Part shown: positions 62,788-64,000 of the stretch, in pieces | How the letters are laid out: every line of letters begins with the position of its first letter | How positions within the stretch are numbered: the first letter of the stretch is position 1 | DNA from: Pseudomonas sp. B21-028 | GTDB taxonomy: Bacteria; Pseudomonadota; Gammaproteobacteria; Pseudomonadales; Pseudomonadaceae | Direction of reading: 5' to 3' | Length of the DNA: 64,000 bases | Assembly: GCF_024749045.1 (NCBI RefSeq) | Contig: NZ_CP087184.1 | Coordinates: 496,001 to 560,000 of the forward strand | Notes under the pieces: generated by a model | Databases searched by the model: none | Seen by the model: only the letters and a program-made list of their open reading frames with translations | What the model was told of the DNA's origin: nothing | Program-made: the position numbers and the translations under genes

Positions 62788-64000
62788 AGAGGCAATCTCG
62801 CCAAGAAAGCCGCATCCGGGTTGACGAAAGTTGGGCACGCAAAGCCCGCGAGCTGGACCGTTATCGATGGAAGCTGCTGCGCGAGCGCCATGGTTTCTGT
62901 GCCAGTCTGCTGCGATTGATCCGTGATGTGCTGGTGGACGTGGCCATCGGGCTTCGCGCCAGAGCGTGCCTGAGACGTTCGGTGGAGATTGCTCCCTGCG
63001 AGGTGTTACTGCTGCATTCGGCACCCAAGTCCATGGCTTTACAACGCAAAAATCTCCTGATCGACGCTCTGCGCAGGCGTGGGCATCAATTGACCGAGGC
63101 GGCGTTGCGCTCGTCGTCGGATGCCTGTGCCGAGCGTATGCTCCTGGTGCCGCCAGAGCCCGTACCTTTACGTTACCTGGCGTACGCCGCCCATGCTCAA
63201 TGGTTGGTGGTGACGTACCAGCCTACGGTGTTGATCAATGAGCGCAACGGCAGCCTGCACGCGCCTTTCCTGCGCCTGGCACTGGCGGCTCGGGGTGCTC
63301 GTCTATTGCATCTGGCCCATGCCGCTACGCTGGAAGCCTCCCGACGCCTGTCGATGAACGACTACGACTATTACGGCCTGTTCGGCAGCAGCTCACTAAT
63401 GGCCTTGCAGAAACGTAAGATGCGATTCGGTGAATCCACCGCGGTGCTTGTGGGTTCCTACCTGGCCGATGAGACCTATAACCTGCCTGTCGCCGATCCA
63501 GCGCTACGTACTTTGCTAATCCTCGGGGTTGGCCCCGACCGGGAAAAAGAGGCAGGTTACCAAGAGACCTATCGCCTGTTGCGCGATTGGGCCGCGCAGC
63601 ATCCGGACTATCGCATATTGTTCAAGCGGCATCCGCGGAGCAAGGCGCAATTTTGGGGTGCCGCCGCGCAGCAGTTCCCCCACATCGAATTGCTCAATAG
63701 CCAATGTTCACTGGCGCAAGCCCTGGCCCAGGCCAGCGTGGTGGTCAATATCATGTCCAATGCTGGTATCGAGGCTGGCCTGGCGGGGCGGCCTGTGATC
63801 CACGTAAACGCCAGTGGGGACGTGGATCTCTTTTCCCACTCCTTGTTTTTCGGGCCGCAGGTTTGCGATCAGGCGGCCTTTTCCTGTCAGTTGCAATGGG
63901 TCGAGCAGGATTACCTGAGGCAGGTGGAGCAGGCCCGGCGCTTTGCTGATTATCACCTTGCGCACGGTTCTCAGGGGCTTTCGAAGACGGTTCAGTTGGT
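62784..64000 (+). CDS. Transferase-like protein of the LPS region, 3' end outside window
   Basis: An open frame of 405 codons starting ATG 62784 (MKRQSRQESRIRVDES) that overlaps the previous stop (ATGA) and runs off the right edge. The first 60 residues are basic and helical. Later parts look like a GT-B fold of the capsule/teichoic type: LLHSAPKSMALQRKNLLID near 75, ILFKRHPRSKAQFW near 276-289, and SVVVNIMSNAGIEAGLAGRP near 320, with HP and SNAGIEA blocks similar to those that bind the donor in CDP-glycerol or capsule synthesis enzymes. The exact family and acceptor are not recognised. Codon use looks like its neighbours. Confidence 0.7.
   Translation, partial: MKRQSRQESRIRVDESWARKARELDRYRWKLLRERHGFCASLLRLIRDVLVDVAIGLRARACLRRSVEIAPCEVLLLHSAPKSMALQRKNLLIDALRRRGHQLTEAALRSSSDACAERMLLVPPEPVPLRYLAYAAHAQWLVVTYQPTVLINERNGSLHAPFLRLALAARGARLLHLAHAATLEASRRLSMNDYDYYGLFGSSSLMALQKRKMRFGESTAVLVGSYLADETYNLPVADPALRTLLILGVGPDREKEAGYQETYRLLRDWAAQHPDYRILFKRHPRSKAQFWGAAAQQFPHIELLNSQCSLAQALAQASVVVNIMSNAGIEAGLAGRPVIHVNASGDVDLFSHSLFFGPQVCDQAAFSCQLQWVEQDYLRQVEQARRFADYHLAHGSQGLSKTVQL

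Overview
The window looks like a chromosomal segment of a fluorescent Pseudomonas (P. fluorescens group). The evidence is GC-rich coding sequence, an LPS inner-core block in the order waaF-waaC-waaG-waaP-wapP-wapQ, the msrA/dipA pair, divergent putA/putP, aceEF beside glnE, and many short palindromes built on GTGGGAGCGAGCCTGCTCGCGA, the REP/REPIN family typical of this group. No tRNA, rRNA, CRISPR array, prophage or insertion sequence was seen.

Positions 1-12446 (minus strand) are most of an aryl-polyene (APE) type operon. In transcription order it holds a ketosynthase-like protein, a PlsC acyltransferase, two acyl carrier proteins, a small membrane protein, an AMP-ligase/dehydratase fusion, a glycosyltransferase, an LpxL-like acyltransferase, a HAL/PAL/TAL-type ammonia-lyase, a thioesterase, a LolA-like carrier, an MMPL exporter, a FAD enzyme with flavin-halogenase signatures and a methyltransferase cut by the window edge. 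Most genes overlap by a few bases. The expected ketosynthase/ketoreductase genes would lie beyond position 1. A sigma-70-like promoter is at 12533-12561.

Positions 12795-22069 hold an orphan ParA, thioredoxin 2 (trxC), a small acidic protein, a HigBA toxin-antitoxin pair with a candidate operator, and a co-directional set of nhaP2, mscK and selO. Positions 22323-26775 hold two chemoreceptors flanking a zapA module; one has a sigma-28-like promoter and the other a sigma-54-like promoter.

Positions 26878-34751 hold an acyl-CoA dehydrogenase and the proline genes putA and putP, divergent around a control region with five GTTGCA PutA-type operator motifs. Positions 34898-44571 hold a small membrane protein, a vgrG-DUF4123 type VI secretion module with no effector gene, rlmJ, msrA, the c-di-GMP phosphodiesterase dipA and a PhoD-like phosphatase.

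Positions 44966-52579 hold pyruvate dehydrogenase aceF/aceE and, divergently, glnE, separated by two TGTAGT-N3-ACTACA operators of RccR type. Positions 52910-64000 are the LPS core region: heptosyltransferases, the core glucosyltransferase, a run of four kinase-fold genes (one with two kinase modules), a carbamoyltransferase, a family 2 glycosyltransferase and a further transferase-like gene cut by the right edge.

The strongest leads are the halogenase-like enzyme inside the aryl-polyene operon, the sigma-54-type promoter on a chemoreceptor that sits where the 6S RNA gene usually follows zapA, the cargo-less VgrG/adaptor pair, and the unusual kinases of the LPS core.
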